A DNA stretch of 63,472 bases from Actinomycetota bacterium (GTDB lineage Bacteria; Actinomycetota; Acidimicrobiia; Acidimicrobiales; Iamiaceae), in contig JACPNX010000025.1 of NCBI GenBank assembly GCA_016185275.1, positions 1 to 63,472 of the forward strand. Reading direction: 5' to 3'. Shown here piece by piece: positions 37,801 through 46,910 of this stretch. Every line of letters starts with the position of its first letter. The first letter of the stretch is position 1. The notes beneath the pieces were generated by a model that saw only the letters and a list, made by a program, of their open reading frames with translations, did no database searches and was not told the origin of the DNA. The position numbers were made by a program, and so were the translations under genes.

Positions 37801-38769
37801 TCAGGCCGGCACGGTGATCGACTTCTGGCGGGCCGCGTTCCGCACGAACCAGTCGTACGTCGACGCGATGCCGTCGGCCAGGTCGATCGAGTGGTGCCAG
37901 CCCAGCTCGTGCAGGCGGGACACGTCGAGCAGCTTGCGAGGGGTGCCGTCGGGTTTCGACGGATCGAAGACGACCTCGGCCGCCGGGTGCACGAGGTCGC
38001 GCACCATGACGGCGAGCTCGCCGATGCTGAGGTCCTCACCGGTGCCGACGTTCACGTGGGTGTCGCCGTCGTAGCGCTCCATCAGGAAGACACAGGCGTC
38101 GGCCAGGTCATCGACGTGCAGGAACTCCCGGCGGGGCGTCCCGGAACCCCAGACCTCCACGACGGCCGCGCCGCTGACGCGGGCGTCGTGGAACTTGCGA
38201 ATGAGCGCCGGCAGGACGTGGCTGGACGTGAGGTCGAAGTTGTCGTGCGGCCCGTACAGGTTGGTCGGCATGGCGGAGATGAAGTTGCAGCCGTATTGGC
38301 GCCGGTAGCTCTCGCACAGCCTGATCCCGGCGATCTTGGCGAGCGCGTACGGCTCGTTCGTCGGCTCGAGCGGTCCGGTGAGCAGGGCGTCCTCCCGGAT
38401 CGGCTGCGCGGCTTCGCGCGGGTAGATGCACGAGCTCCCCAGATAGAGCAGCTTGTCGACCCCGAACAGGTGGCTCGCATGCACCACGGTCGCGTGGATC
38501 ATCATGTTGTCGTAGAGGAACTCGGCCGGCCGCGTGGCGTTGGCCATGATGCCGCCGACCGTGCCGGCCACCAGGTACACGAGCTCGGGGCGGTTCGCCC
38601 GGAACCAGTAGTTCACCGCCGCCTGGTCCCGTAGGTCGAGTTGCTCACGCGTGGCGGTGAGCACGTTGGCGAAGCCGAGCGCTCGGAGGCGGCGCTCGAT
38701 GGCCGAGCCGACCAACCCGCGGTGACCCGCGACGAAGATCCGGGCGTCCTGGGGAATCGCTTCGCTCAT
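37801..38769 (-). CDS. fcl: GDP-L-fucose synthase (GDP-4-keto-6-deoxymannose epimerase/reductase)
   Basis: 322 aa from ATG 38769; the longer frame to 39825 is antisense to nadA. SDR fold with NADP-binding IFVAGHRGLVGSAIERRL, the LVAGTVGGIMAN motif, catalytic Ser in YLGSSCIYPREA, and Tyr/Lys in EPYALAKIAGIRLCESYRRQ (YxxxK). The PTNLYGPHDNFD and RREFLHVDDLADA segments are specific to Fcl/WcaG. It makes GDP-L-fucose, but the partner GDP-mannose 4,6-dehydratase (gmd) is not in the window. Last step of donor supply for the cluster. Confidence 0.93.
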   Translation of the reverse strand: MSEAIPQDARIFVAGHRGLVGSAIERRLRALGFANVLTATREQLDLRDQAAVNYWFRANRPELVYLVAGTVGGIMANATRPAEFLYDNMMIHATVVHASHLFGVDKLLYLGSSCIYPREAAQPIREDALLTGPLEPTNEPYALAKIAGIRLCESYRRQYGCNFISAMPTNLYGPHDNFDLTSSHVLPALIRKFHDARVSGAAVVEVWGSGTPRREFLHVDDLADACVFLMERYDGDTHVNVGTGEDLSIGELAVMVRDLVHPAAEVVFDPSKPDGTPRKLLDVSRLHELGWHHSIDLADGIASTYDWFVRNAARQKSITVPA

Positions 38770-38855
38770 GACAGCCTCTCCGTGGATCGCTGGACCTGCT
38801 CCCACCATCGGCGGGGCCGCAGCACAGTTTGAGCTACTGCGGGCCCGAGCTGGGG

Positions 38856-39971
38856 TCAATCGTGCGCCGCGGCACCCTCGGTGATGTCGAGCATGCGCTG
38901 AAGGGCCACGCGGGCGCTCTGCGCGGTGGTGGGGTCGACGACGATGCGGTTCACGACCCGGCCGGCGACGAGCTCCTCCAGCACCCAGGCGAGGTGGGGA
39001 GCGTCGATCCGGAACATCGTCGAACAGGGGCACACGAGCGGATCGAGCGACACGACGGTCCGGTCGGGGTGCTCGCGGGCCAGGCGGTCGACCAGGTGGA
39101 TCTCGGTGCCGACCGCGATCACCGAACCGGGCGGTGCGGCCTGCACCGCCTTGATGATGAAGTCGGTGGACCCGACCTGGTCGGCGAGCAGCACCGTCTC
39201 GTGGGCGCATTCGGGATGGACCACGACGATGCCGTCGGGGTGCTCGGCCCGGAACGCTTCGATGTGCGCGGGCCGGAACCGCTGGTGCACCGAGCAGTGG
39301 CCCTTCCACAGCAGGAACCGAGCCTCCTTGCACTCGGCCTCGCTCAGGCCACCGAGATCGTGGCGCGGGTCCCACACCCGCATCTCGTCGAGGCCGTAAC
39401 CCATGGCCACGCCGGTGTTGCGCCCGAGGTGCTGGTCCGGGAAGAACAGCACCTTGTCGCCCCGGGCGAAGGCCCACTCGAGCACCTGGCGGGCGTTGGT
39501 GGAGGTGCACACCGCGCCACCGTGATCCCCGACGAAGGCCTTGAGCGCGGCCGAGGAGTTCATGTACGTGATCGGCACGAGCCGCTCGACGTCGATCACA
39601 CCGGCCAACGACTCCCACGCCTCCTCGACCTCGTCGAGGTCGGCCATGTCGGCCATCGAGCACCCGGCGTTCAGGTCGGGGAGGATGACCTGCTGGTGGT
39701 CGGCGGTCAGCACGTCGGCCGACTCGGCCATGAAGTGCACCCCGCAGAACACGATGAACTCCGCCTCCGGCCGTTGCCGGGCGAGGACGGACAGCCGGTA
39801 GGAGTCGCCGCGGGCATCGGCCCACCGCATGACCTCCTCGCGCTGGTAGTGGTGCCCGAGGACGAAGAGGCGGTCGCCGAGCGCGGCCTTCGCCGCGTGG
39901 ATGCGGGCGCTCAGCTCCTCGGGTGGGGCGCTGCTGAAGCGCTCGTGGAGCGGGGCCTGGAGCCGGAGCAT
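38856..39971 (-). CDS. nadA: Quinolinate synthase A
   Basis: 371 aa from ATG 39971; longer upstream frames are shadow. Condenses iminoaspartate with dihydroxyacetone phosphate using a [4Fe-4S] cluster. The three cluster cysteines are visible: FCGVHFMAES (N-terminal domain), HPECAHETVLLADQVGST, and VCPCSTMFRI near the C-terminus. Substrate motifs LGHHYQREEVMRWAD and NSSAALKAFVGDHGGAVCTS are also present. nadB and nadC, its usual partners, are not in this window. It is 86 nt upstream of fcl and divergent from the 40242 gene. Confidence 0.96.
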   Translation of the reverse strand: MLRLQAPLHERFSSAPPEELSARIHAAKAALGDRLFVLGHHYQREEVMRWADARGDSYRLSVLARQRPEAEFIVFCGVHFMAESADVLTADHQQVILPDLNAGCSMADMADLDEVEEAWESLAGVIDVERLVPITYMNSSAALKAFVGDHGGAVCTSTNARQVLEWAFARGDKVLFFPDQHLGRNTGVAMGYGLDEMRVWDPRHDLGGLSEAECKEARFLLWKGHCSVHQRFRPAHIEAFRAEHPDGIVVVHPECAHETVLLADQVGSTDFIIKAVQAAPPGSVIAVGTEIHLVDRLAREHPDRTVVSLDPLVCPCSTMFRIDAPHLAWVLEELVAGRVVNRIVVDPTTAQSARVALQRMLDITEGAAAHD

Positions 39972-40241
39972 GGTTGTTGTACCCCCGGAGGGTCGGGTCC
40001 CGATTGGTGACCGGTGGGGGCAGCCTGGTCGCCTCGCCACGGGGATGTCGGTCTCGGGACAGATATGGGGCCGGAGACCAGGCCGGCCACTGCCCACCCT
40101 ATCGGCTGCCCATGGCGGAACCCGAGGTTCGCCCGTTCCGGGCCGCGGTCCCGGTCGATCCGGCGCCCCAGGCCGGGCGTCGCGCTCAACTCGGATCGGG
40201 CCCGTCCGATGGATCCGGGCGACTGGTTGGAGGACCCGCGC
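39972..40241. other. Divergent intergenic region, nadA / GT-C gene
   Basis: 270 nt. The plus strand has an open frame from 40014 with an in-frame ATG at 40209, but only ATG 40242 has a good GGAGG ribosome-binding site. I see no NadR/NiaR-like operator that I could defend and no hairpin with a T-run. Confidence 0.3.
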
Positions 40242-41597
40242 ATGGAAACCATCGGCAGGACCGGATCCCTCGCGTCGACCGCGCCGGTGGCCGCGAGCCG
40301 CCAGCACCGGTTGCAGAGCGCCGCCCTCGTCCTGCTCCTCGCCGGTGTCGGGCTCTTCCTGTGGCCCTCGAACGACGTGTTGCCGCTGGCGCTCGGCGTG
40401 TCCGTGATCGTGGCGGGCGCGCTCCCCGCGCTCGTCCTCGCCCGGTGGCCGGCGTCCACCCGGGTGCTCGCCGTCGCCGTCGCGGTGGCCGTGGTGCCGG
40501 CGGGACTCCTGGCCGTCGGGCGCGCCACCGGCAGCGGCACGGCCCGCTACCGGAACCACGACGGCGGCGTCTACGTGACCCGTGCCGCGGCCACGGACAT
40601 CCTCGACGGGAAGAACCCGTACACGGACCGCTTCGATCGGGCGCTGCCGCCCTCGTGGCAGCGGGTGCAGGGTGCCGACGGGCGGACGTCGCCGAACCCG
40701 GTCATCGAGCACTACCCGTACCTTCCGGCCGCCGCTCTCGTGCAGGTTCCGTTCGTGGCCGCCAGCCGGCTCTTCGGAGTGGACTGGGATCCGAGGATGC
40801 TGGCCTGGGCCCTCCTCCTGGCCGCGGCCCTGGCCCTGGCCCGGCGACCCGAGCCGGTCGCCGCGCGCGCCGCGGCGATCATCAGCCTCGGAAACGCCTT
40901 CACCGTGCTGTACCTGGCGTGGGGCACCAATGACGCGCAGGTCGCCGCGCTCGTGCTGCTCGCCTGCCTCCTCGCGCGACGGCGGCCCGCGCTGGCCGGC
41001 GCCGCGCTGGCACTGGCGGTCTCCGGCAAGTTCCTCGTGCTCGTCGCCGTGCCGCCGCTGCTCTATGTCGAGACCACCGCCTATGGGTTGCGCGCTGCGC
41101 TGCGGCGGTGGTGGAGCTTCCCCGCGACCCTGCTCGCGACCATCGTGCCGTTCCTCGTCGCCCGCCCGGCCGCGCTGTTCGAGGACACGGTCGCCTTCAA
41201 CCTGGGGCTCACGAAGGTGAAGATGCCCCCGTCCGGCATCGGTCTGCCCATCGCCGCTCCGGGCCTGTTCGCCGGGCCGGTCCTGGCCGCCGTCACGGTC
41301 CTTGGCGCCATGGCCGCCCTGGTTCTGCCTCTGGCCCTCGTGAGGCGCCGGCCGACGCTGCTGGCGGTCCCTCCCGCCACCGCCGTGGGTCTGTGGTTCC
41401 TGCTCTGGCCGGCCCGGACGTTCCAGGCGACCTACCTCACGCTGCTGCTCGGTCTGGTCGCACCGGTGTGGCTGCTCGTCGGCAGCAAGGCCGATCGGGC
41501 CGGCGCGGCCGCGGAACCGGGAGCGACCGGCGGCATGGTCGGCGACGCGAAGCCCGACTCCGTCGCGCCGCGCCCGGCTGCGGTTCCGGCAACCTAG
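40242..41597 (+). CDS. Membrane glycosyltransferase, GT87/DUF2029-like
   Basis: 451 aa from ATG 40242, chosen because GGAGG lies 8 nt upstream (ATG 40209 is possible). About 11 TM helices. The first extracytoplasmic loop reads RYRNHDGGVYVTRAAATDIL and then DGKNPYTDRFDRA: an acidic residue followed by a LxGxNPYT element, the pattern of GT87 polyprenyl-phosphomannose-dependent transferases. Another conserved-looking element is LGNAFTVLYLAWGTNDAQ. It ends 5 nt before the uvrC start, so the two are co-transcribed although unrelated in function. Confidence 0.75.
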   Translation: METIGRTGSLASTAPVAASRQHRLQSAALVLLLAGVGLFLWPSNDVLPLALGVSVIVAGALPALVLARWPASTRVLAVAVAVAVVPAGLLAVGRATGSGTARYRNHDGGVYVTRAAATDILDGKNPYTDRFDRALPPSWQRVQGADGRTSPNPVIEHYPYLPAAALVQVPFVAASRLFGVDWDPRMLAWALLLAAALALARRPEPVAARAAAIISLGNAFTVLYLAWGTNDAQVAALVLLACLLARRRPALAGAALALAVSGKFLVLVAVPPLLYVETTAYGLRAALRRWWSFPATLLATIVPFLVARPAALFEDTVAFNLGLTKVKMPPSGIGLPIAAPGLFAGPVLAAVTVLGAMAALVLPLALVRRRPTLLAVPPATAVGLWFLLWPARTFQATYLTLLLGLVAPVWLLVGSKADRAGAAAEPGATGGMVGDAKPDSVAPRPAAVPAT

Positions 41598-41602
41598 GGA
41601 GC

Positions 41603-43483
41603 GTGCTCGCCCGACCCCCTGCCGGCACCATCCCCGACGCGCCCGGCTCGTACCAGTTCAAGGACGCGCACGGGCGCGTCATCTACGTCGGCAAGGCGAA
41701 GTCGCTGCGGTCGCGGCTGTCGAGCTACTTCCAGGATCCCCGCAACCTGCCGCCGCGCACGGCGGCGATGGTGGCGGCCGCGGAAGCCGTCGAGTGGATC
41801 CAGGTCGACAACGAGGTCGAGGCGCTCCTGCTCGAGTACAGCCTCATCAAGCAGCACCGGCCCCGGTTCAACATCCGCCTGATCGACGACAAGAGCTATC
41901 CGTTCCTCGCGGTGACCGTGGCCGACGAGTGGCCGCGGCCGACGGTCATGCGCGGGGCGCGCCGCAAGGGCGTGCGCTACTTCGGTCCCTACGCCCACGC
42001 CTACGCCATCCGCGAGACGCTCGACCTGCTGCTGCGCACCTTCCCCGTGCGGACCTGCTCGGACAACAAGTTCCAGCGCCACGAGAAGCTGGGCAAGCCG
42101 TGCCTGCTGTTCCACATCGAGAAGTGCGCCGGTCCGTGTGTCGGCGAGGTGGACCACGCCACCTACGACGGCCTGGTCGATGAGCTGCTGCGGTTCCTCG
42201 AGGGGGACACCGACGGGGTCGTGCGCCGCCTCGAGGACGAGATGCGCGAGGCCGCCGGTGCGCTCGAGTTCGAGCGGGCGGCCCGGCTGCGCGACCGGCT
42301 CACGTCGGTCCGCAGGGCCATCGAGCGCCAGCTCGTCGTGGCCGAGCGCGACGAGGACCTCGACGTCGTGGGCATCGCCGAGGACGAGCTCGAGGCGGCC
42401 GTGCAGGTCTTCTTCGTCCGGCGGGGTCGGGTGGTCGGCCGCAAGGGGTTCGTGGTCGACAAGGTCGAGGACGTGAGCCGGGGCGAGCTCGTCGGGCGCG
42501 TCGTGGGCGGCCTCTACGAGGAGAACCCTCCGCTCGGGCTGCCGAAGCAGGTGCTGGTCCCCGCCCGCCCCGACGACGCGGACGTCTACGAGGACTGGTT
42601 GGCCGAGCGCCGGGGGAGCCGGGTCGTGCTGCGCGTGCCCCAACGTGGCGACAAGCGGGCGCTGGCCGAGACCGTCACCCGCAATGCCGGCGAGGAGCTG
42701 ACCCGCCATCGGCTGAAGCGGGCCACCGACCACAACAGCCGCGCCCGCGCGCTGAACGAGCTCCAGGAGCACCTCGGACTGCCGGAGGCGCCGCTGCGCA
42801 TCGAGTGCTACGACATGAGTCACCTCCAGGGCAGCGACTACGTCGGCTCGATGGTCGTGGTCGAAGACGCCCTCCCCAAGAAGTCCGACTACCGCCGCTT
42901 CCGCATCAAGGGCGTGCCGGGCAACGACGACTTCGCGGCGATGGAGGAGGTGCTCACCCGGCGGCTCACCGCCTACCTCGCCGAGCGGCGGCGTCCGGTC
43001 AGCGAGCGGGGCCGGTTCGCCTACCCGCCCCAGCTCCTGCTCGTCGACGGCGGCAAGGGACAGCTCGGCGTGGCCGTGCGCGTGCTCGACGAGCTCGGCC
43101 TGACCGGCGAGATCCCCGTCGCCTCCCTGGCCAAGCGCTTCGAGGAGGTGTACCGCCCCGGCGATCCCGAGCCCGTGCGGCTACCCCGCCAGAGCGAGGC
43201 GCTGTACCTGCTCCAGCGCATCCGCGACGAGTCGCACCGCTTCGCCATCACGTACCACCGCCAGCTGCGCGGCAAGCGCATGACGGTGTCGAAGCTCGAC
43301 GGCATCTCCGGTCTCGGTCCGGCGCGCAAGAAGCGCCTGGTGGCCGAACTGGGCGGCGTGCGGGCCGTGGAGCGGGCGTCGCTCGACGAGCTGCGGGCGC
43401 TGCCGTGGCTTCCCGACAAGGTGGCCGAGGCGGTCCACGAGTCCGTCCATCGTGCGTCCGGCGCCGGTGCATCGACGAGGTGA
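41603..43483 (+). CDS. uvrC: UvrABC excinuclease subunit C
   Basis: 626 aa from GTG 41603. The dual-incision nuclease. GIY-YIG domain at the N-terminus (PGSYQFKDAHGRVIYVGKAK; GSY rather than GVY), Cys-rich segment CSDNKFQRH with CAGPCVG, UVR domain near 205-240 (LEDEMREAAGALEFERAARL), RNase H-like endonuclease domain with IECYDMSHLQGSDYVGSMVV and LLLVDGGKGQLGVAV, and a terminal (HhH)2 DNA-binding domain with LDGISGLGPARKKRL. All functional blocks are present. Only 5 nt separate it from the preceding GT-C gene; AGGGAG is 1-2 nt from the GTG, unusually close. Confidence 0.97.
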   Translation: MLARPPAGTIPDAPGSYQFKDAHGRVIYVGKAKSLRSRLSSYFQDPRNLPPRTAAMVAAAEAVEWIQVDNEVEALLLEYSLIKQHRPRFNIRLIDDKSYPFLAVTVADEWPRPTVMRGARRKGVRYFGPYAHAYAIRETLDLLLRTFPVRTCSDNKFQRHEKLGKPCLLFHIEKCAGPCVGEVDHATYDGLVDELLRFLEGDTDGVVRRLEDEMREAAGALEFERAARLRDRLTSVRRAIERQLVVAERDEDLDVVGIAEDELEAAVQVFFVRRGRVVGRKGFVVDKVEDVSRGELVGRVVGGLYEENPPLGLPKQVLVPARPDDADVYEDWLAERRGSRVVLRVPQRGDKRALAETVTRNAGEELTRHRLKRATDHNSRARALNELQEHLGLPEAPLRIECYDMSHLQGSDYVGSMVVVEDALPKKSDYRRFRIKGVPGNDDFAAMEEVLTRRLTAYLAERRRPVSERGRFAYPPQLLLVDGGKGQLGVAVRVLDELGLTGEIPVASLAKRFEEVYRPGDPEPVRLPRQSEALYLLQRIRDESHRFAITYHRQLRGKRMTVSKLDGISGLGPARKKRLVAELGGVRAVERASLDELRALPWLPDKVAEAVHESVHRASGAGASTR

Positions 43484-43494
43484 GCCCCCGAGCA

Positions 43495-44643
43495 TCAACG
43501 CGACGGCAGCGCCTCCGTGGGGCTGAGGTCCGCCGCGGTCGGCGGAGGGCGCTCGCTGCCCACCCGCCGCGCCAGGACGGCGAGGGCCACGAGGCCAAGT
43601 CCGTAGAGGGTCAGCAACACCCTGGTCGGGAACTCCCACTGGACCCACACCGCGCGCCCGAGCACGACGCCGAACCCCGCGTGGGCGAGGGCCACGATCG
43701 TCAGCTCGTGCCGCCAGCCGAGCACAGCCACGACCACGAGCACGGAGACGGCGCCCAGAGCCGCGATCACCACGACCGACAGCGGGGCCGCTGAGATCTG
43801 GACCCCGCGGATCAATCCGACAAAGGGTGCTTCGAGCCGTGTCGCTCCCGCTCCGGTGGGCCACGCGCCCAGGCGCACCCGGAGGAAGAGCAGCCAGGCG
43901 ACGAGCGGCGCCAGTGTCGCTCCCAGCAGCGTCGCTCGTCCCCAGCGCCGGTGCACGGCCTCGTGGAGTGCCAGCGCGCCGGCGACCAGCGCGCCGGTCT
44001 CGCGCGCCAGCGCACCGAGCGCGAACAACGCCAGCGCCCACCCGACATGTGAGCGCGTCGGCGGTGTGCGGCTCCACAGGAGGTAGCCCCAGACGACGAG
44101 GGCGAGCACGAGCAGCTCCGGTCCGAAGTAGGCCAGCGAGACCTGTGCCCCGGGAACGATCGGAAGCAAGGCTGCCGGCCAGGTCGGGCCGCCCAACCGG
44201 TGCAGCAGCGCCGCCAACCCCGCCGCGGCCGCCGCCGTCGCCAGCACCGAGATGGCGGCGAGGGCCGGCGGCACCCAGCCGCTGCGGCCCCCCGATCCCG
44301 CCCACGCCAGCCACGGCAGGAGCATCCTCTGTGCCCGGTAGGCGGCTTCGGCGCGGGAGGGGAACACGTCCGGCCGGCGCAGCAACGGGTCGCGTGCCAG
44401 CGCAGCGAACGCCTGCCCGTCGCTTTGGACCAGGAGCACCTCGAACGGGTCGTTGACGGTGCGGTGGTCGTAGGTGCGGACGAAGGCGCCGACGCGCACG
44501 GGGGCGTGGCGCATGCCGAACGAGGCGGCCGCGCCGATGATCACCATGGCGAGGAGACCGGCTCCGACCGCGGGGACGAGGGTGTGCTGCCAGCGTGGCC
44601 TCGACCCGGCTCGAGGTGGTCGTTGCGGCGGCGCGTCGGGCAC
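43495..44643 (-). CDS. Polytopic GT-C-like membrane protein, paralogue of 25057-26343
   Basis: 382 aa from GTG 44643. Short basic N-terminus, one TM (LVPAVGAGLLAMVIIGAAAS), then an extracytoplasmic loop with SDGQAFAALARDPLLRRPDV and AYRAQRMLLPWLAWAGSG, then about eight further TMs including ETGALVAGALALHEAVH. The loop motifs DGQ...A..P and YR..R.LLP.L.W are shared with the protein at 25057-26343. Likely a lipid-linked-sugar-dependent transferase, by analogy only. Convergent with uvrC (11 nt) and divergent from the methyltransferase gene at 44694. Confidence 0.75.
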   Translation of the reverse strand: MPDAPPQRPPRAGSRPRWQHTLVPAVGAGLLAMVIIGAAASFGMRHAPVRVGAFVRTYDHRTVNDPFEVLLVQSDGQAFAALARDPLLRRPDVFPSRAEAAYRAQRMLLPWLAWAGSGGRSGWVPPALAAISVLATAAAAAGLAALLHRLGGPTWPAALLPIVPGAQVSLAYFGPELLVLALVVWGYLLWSRTPPTRSHVGWALALFALGALARETGALVAGALALHEAVHRRWGRATLLGATLAPLVAWLLFLRVRLGAWPTGAGATRLEAPFVGLIRGVQISAAPLSVVVIAALGAVSVLVVVAVLGWRHELTIVALAHAGFGVVLGRAVWVQWEFPTRVLLTLYGLGLVALAVLARRVGSERPPPTAADLSPTEALPSR

Positions 44644-44693
44644 TGCCGGTCGACGCTACTTCGGCGCCATCCGGACCCCGTAGCGTGCGGGCG

Positions 44694-45517
44694 GTGGACA
44701 CGCGGCCCGACCTCTGGGAGGACAACGCGTCCTGGTGGCAGGAGGGGTTCACCGAGGGGGCCGACGCCGAGTACGAGGAGCAGATCCTGCCGCTGGCCGC
44801 CGATCTCCTGGCCGGCCGCGACGACGTGCTCGACGTGGGAACGGGTGAGGGCCAGGTCGCCCGGATGCTGCGCCGGAACGGTTCCCGCCGTGTGGTCGGC
44901 GTGGACCCGACCTCGGCGCAGATCTCCGTCGCGGCGCGCCGCGGCGGCGGTGTGGCGTACCTGCGGGCCGGCGCAGAGCGGCTGCCGTTCGCCGATGCCA
45001 GCTTCGACGCCGTGGTCGCCTGCCTGGTGTTCGAGCACGTCACCGAGGTCGACCGGAGCATCCGCGAGATCGCCCGGGTGCTGCGGGACGGGGGGCGCTT
45101 CGCCTTCTTCCTGAACCACCCGCTGCTGCAGACGCCCGGCAGCGGGTGGATCGACGACCAGATCCTCGATCCCCCCGAGCAGTACTGGCGGATTGGCCCC
45201 TACCTCGTCGAGGACGTGAGCCTCGAGGAGGTCGAAAAGGATGTCTTCATCCCGTTCGTGCACCGCCCACTGAGCCGCTACGTCAACGCCCTCGCCGAAG
45301 CGGGGCTGATCGTGCGGCGCATGCTGGAACCGGCCCCTCCGCCAGGGTTTCTCGCCCGCGCCACCGAGTACGCGGAGGCAGCCACGATCCCCGCCTGCTC
45401 GTGCTGGTGACCGAGAAGGTCCCGGCCGACGCGATCGACGCGATCGACGCGATCGACGCGGCCGACGCGGTCGACGGAGTGGACCCGGCCCCGGGCCGGG
45501 CGGCGACGGCACCGTGA
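44694..45517 (+). CDS. SAM-dependent methyltransferase, apparent 1-nt frameshift near the 3' end
   Basis: Read as written, GTG 44694 to TGA 45410 gives 238 aa ending in ATIPACSCW. The C-terminus expected for this family continues in the +1 frame: after ATIP, adding one C to the CCCC run at 45389-45392 gives RLLVLVTEKVPADAID and a frame running to TGA 45517, which then overlaps the next GTG (GTGA). So the intact gene probably ends at 45517 with about 274 aa. Motif I is DVLDVGTGEGQVARMLRRNG, followed by VVGVDPTSAQI, GAERLPFADASFDAVVACLV and FEHVTEVDRSIREIARVLRDGG. TAGCGT lies 7 nt before the start. Either a sequencing homopolymer error or a real inactivating indel. Confidence 0.8.
45431..45475 (+). 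repeat. Five 9-bp tandem repeats at the methyltransferase 3' end
   Basis: GCGATCGAC three times (45431, 45440, 45449), then GCGGCCGAC and GCGGTCGAC. In the restored frame they encode Ala-Ile-Asp and Ala-Asp/Ala-Val-Asp units of an acidic tail. Each perfect unit contains GATC. Confidence 0.85.
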
Positions 45518-46044
45518 GCGCCGGGCCGCCGGGCGAGCGCAACCGCTCGCGCACGCCGCCACCGCCGCGGCGGCCGGACGCGGACGCGGGCGACGTGGAT
45601 CCGCCGTGGCCCGACGTTCCCGTGGCCGATACGCCCATCTGGTTGAGCCATCACTGGCCCGACGAGTACGACCGGTGCGTGCGGCTCCGCGGCCGCTGGG
45701 TCTGCCGGCGTTGCGCCGTGCTGTACCCGGTCTCGCTCGTGGCCGCGGTCGTCATCGGCGCCGGGCTGCGCTGGCCCGCCCGCCTCGATCCCTGGTTCCT
45801 GTGGCTCCTGCCGCTGCCCGCGGTGGTCGAGTTCATCGCCGAGCACCTGCGCCTCGTGCGCCACGCCCCGACCCGGCTCGTGGTCCTGACCATCCCGCTC
45901 GCCGTGGCCACCGGCCGCATGTACGTGCGCTACCTCGACCGTCCCGGTGACCGCCTCGTGTGGACGGTCGTCCTCGCGTACGGCGGCGCCTGCCTGGTCG
46001 CCGGGCTGCTGAAGTCCTTCCGTCCCGTGCCTCCCGTTTCGTAG
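45514..46044 (+). CDS. DUF2085-family membrane protein
   Basis: 176 aa from GTG 45514. A hydrophilic Pro/Arg-rich leader (1-40) precedes the family signature WLSHHWPDEYDRCVRLRGRW and VCRRCAVLYP, with His-His and a CxxC pair that could bind metal, then three or four TM helices (VSLVAAVVIGAGL; FLWLLPLPAVVEFI; LVVLTIPLAVATG; LVWTVVLAYGGACLVAGLL). DUF2085 proteins have no known function. In the restored frame the previous methyltransferase overlaps it, and rapZ follows after 11 nt, so the three may be one unit. Confidence 0.85.
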   Translation: MSAGPPGERNRSRTPPPPRRPDADAGDVDPPWPDVPVADTPIWLSHHWPDEYDRCVRLRGRWVCRRCAVLYPVSLVAAVVIGAGLRWPARLDPWFLWLLPLPAVVEFIAEHLRLVRHAPTRLVVLTIPLAVATGRMYVRYLDRPGDRLVWTVVLAYGGACLVAGLLKSFRPVPPVS

Positions 46045-46055
46045 CGTCCGGCGCG

Positions 46056-46910
46056 ATGACCGAGCTCCTGGTGATCACGGGCCTGTCCGGTGCCGGGCGC
46101 TCGTCCGCCGCCGACGTGCTCGAGGACCGCGGCTGGTTCGTGATCGACAACCTGCCGACCTCGCTCATCCCGAAGGTGGCAGAGCTGGCCAGCGCACCCG
46201 CGTCGACGGCGACCCGGGTCGCCCTGGCCGTGGGCGGCGGCTCCGAGCCGGACGTGCTTCTCCAGGAGCTGGCGGCGGTGCGCGACCTCGGCATCCGGGT
46301 CAGGGTGCTGTTCCTCGAGGCCTCCACCGAGATCCTCGTCCGCCGCTACGAGCGCACCCGCCGCCGCCATCCCCGCTCCGTCGACCTTGGCCGCCTCAGC
46401 GATGCCATCGAAGAGGAGCGGGCGGCGCTGCGCCCGGTCCGTGAGGCGGCCGACGTCGTGGTCGACACCACCGAGCTCAACGTCCACCAGTTCCGCGAGC
46501 GCCTCGTCGAGCTCATCGGCGACCATGGCGCCGACCTCGGCATGCGCACGACGGTCGTGTCGTTCGGCTACGGCCAGGGCCTGCCGACCGACGTCGACCT
46601 GGTCTTCGACTGCCGCTTCCTGCCCAACCCGCACTGGGACGACCGGCTCCGTCCCTTCACCGGTCTCGACGCTCCTGTGCGCGACTTCGTGCTGGGACAG
46701 CCGGCGGCCATGCAGTTCGTCGACCAGGTCGACGCGCTGCTCGCCCTGCTGCTGCCGCAGTACGAGGCCGAGGGCAAGTCGTACCTCACTGTCGCGTTCG
46801 GGTGCACCGGGGGCCGGCACCGGTCGGTGGCCATCGCCGAGGAGGTGGCCGCCCGGCTGCGGGCCCGAGGTGCGAGCCCGGCCGTCCGCCACCGCGACGT
46901 CGCCCGCTGA
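46056..46910 (+). CDS. rapZ: RNase adapter RapZ / nucleotide-binding YvcJ family
   Basis: 284 aa from ATG 46056. N-terminal P-loop ITGLSGAGRSSAADVLEDRG has Arg where GxxGxGK has Lys; this form is common in actinobacterial RapZ. Next come WFVIDNLPTSLIP and RVLFLEASTEILVRRYERTRRRHP. The C-terminal half has the RapZ signature VVSFGYGQGLPTDVDLVFDCRFLPNPHWDDRLRP and VAFGCTGGRHRSVAIAEEVA. It binds nucleotide and, in Gram-negatives, GlcN6P-linked sRNA; its role in actinobacteria is unclear. The usual neighbours yvcK and whiA are absent: gap follows directly. Confidence 0.95.
   Translation: MTELLVITGLSGAGRSSAADVLEDRGWFVIDNLPTSLIPKVAELASAPASTATRVALAVGGGSEPDVLLQELAAVRDLGIRVRVLFLEASTEILVRRYERTRRRHPRSVDLGRLSDAIEEERAALRPVREAADVVVDTTELNVHQFRERLVELIGDHGADLGMRTTVVSFGYGQGLPTDVDLVFDCRFLPNPHWDDRLRPFTGLDAPVRDFVLGQPAAMQFVDQVDALLALLLPQYEAEGKSYLTVAFGCTGGRHRSVAIAEEVAARLRARGASPAVRHRDVAR

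Noticed and set aside
45421..45480. GATC-rich 9-bp repeats as a target cluster of the Dam-type methylase
   Set aside because: They lie 15 kb away, are explained as coding repeats in the restored frame, and the methylase target is unproven.
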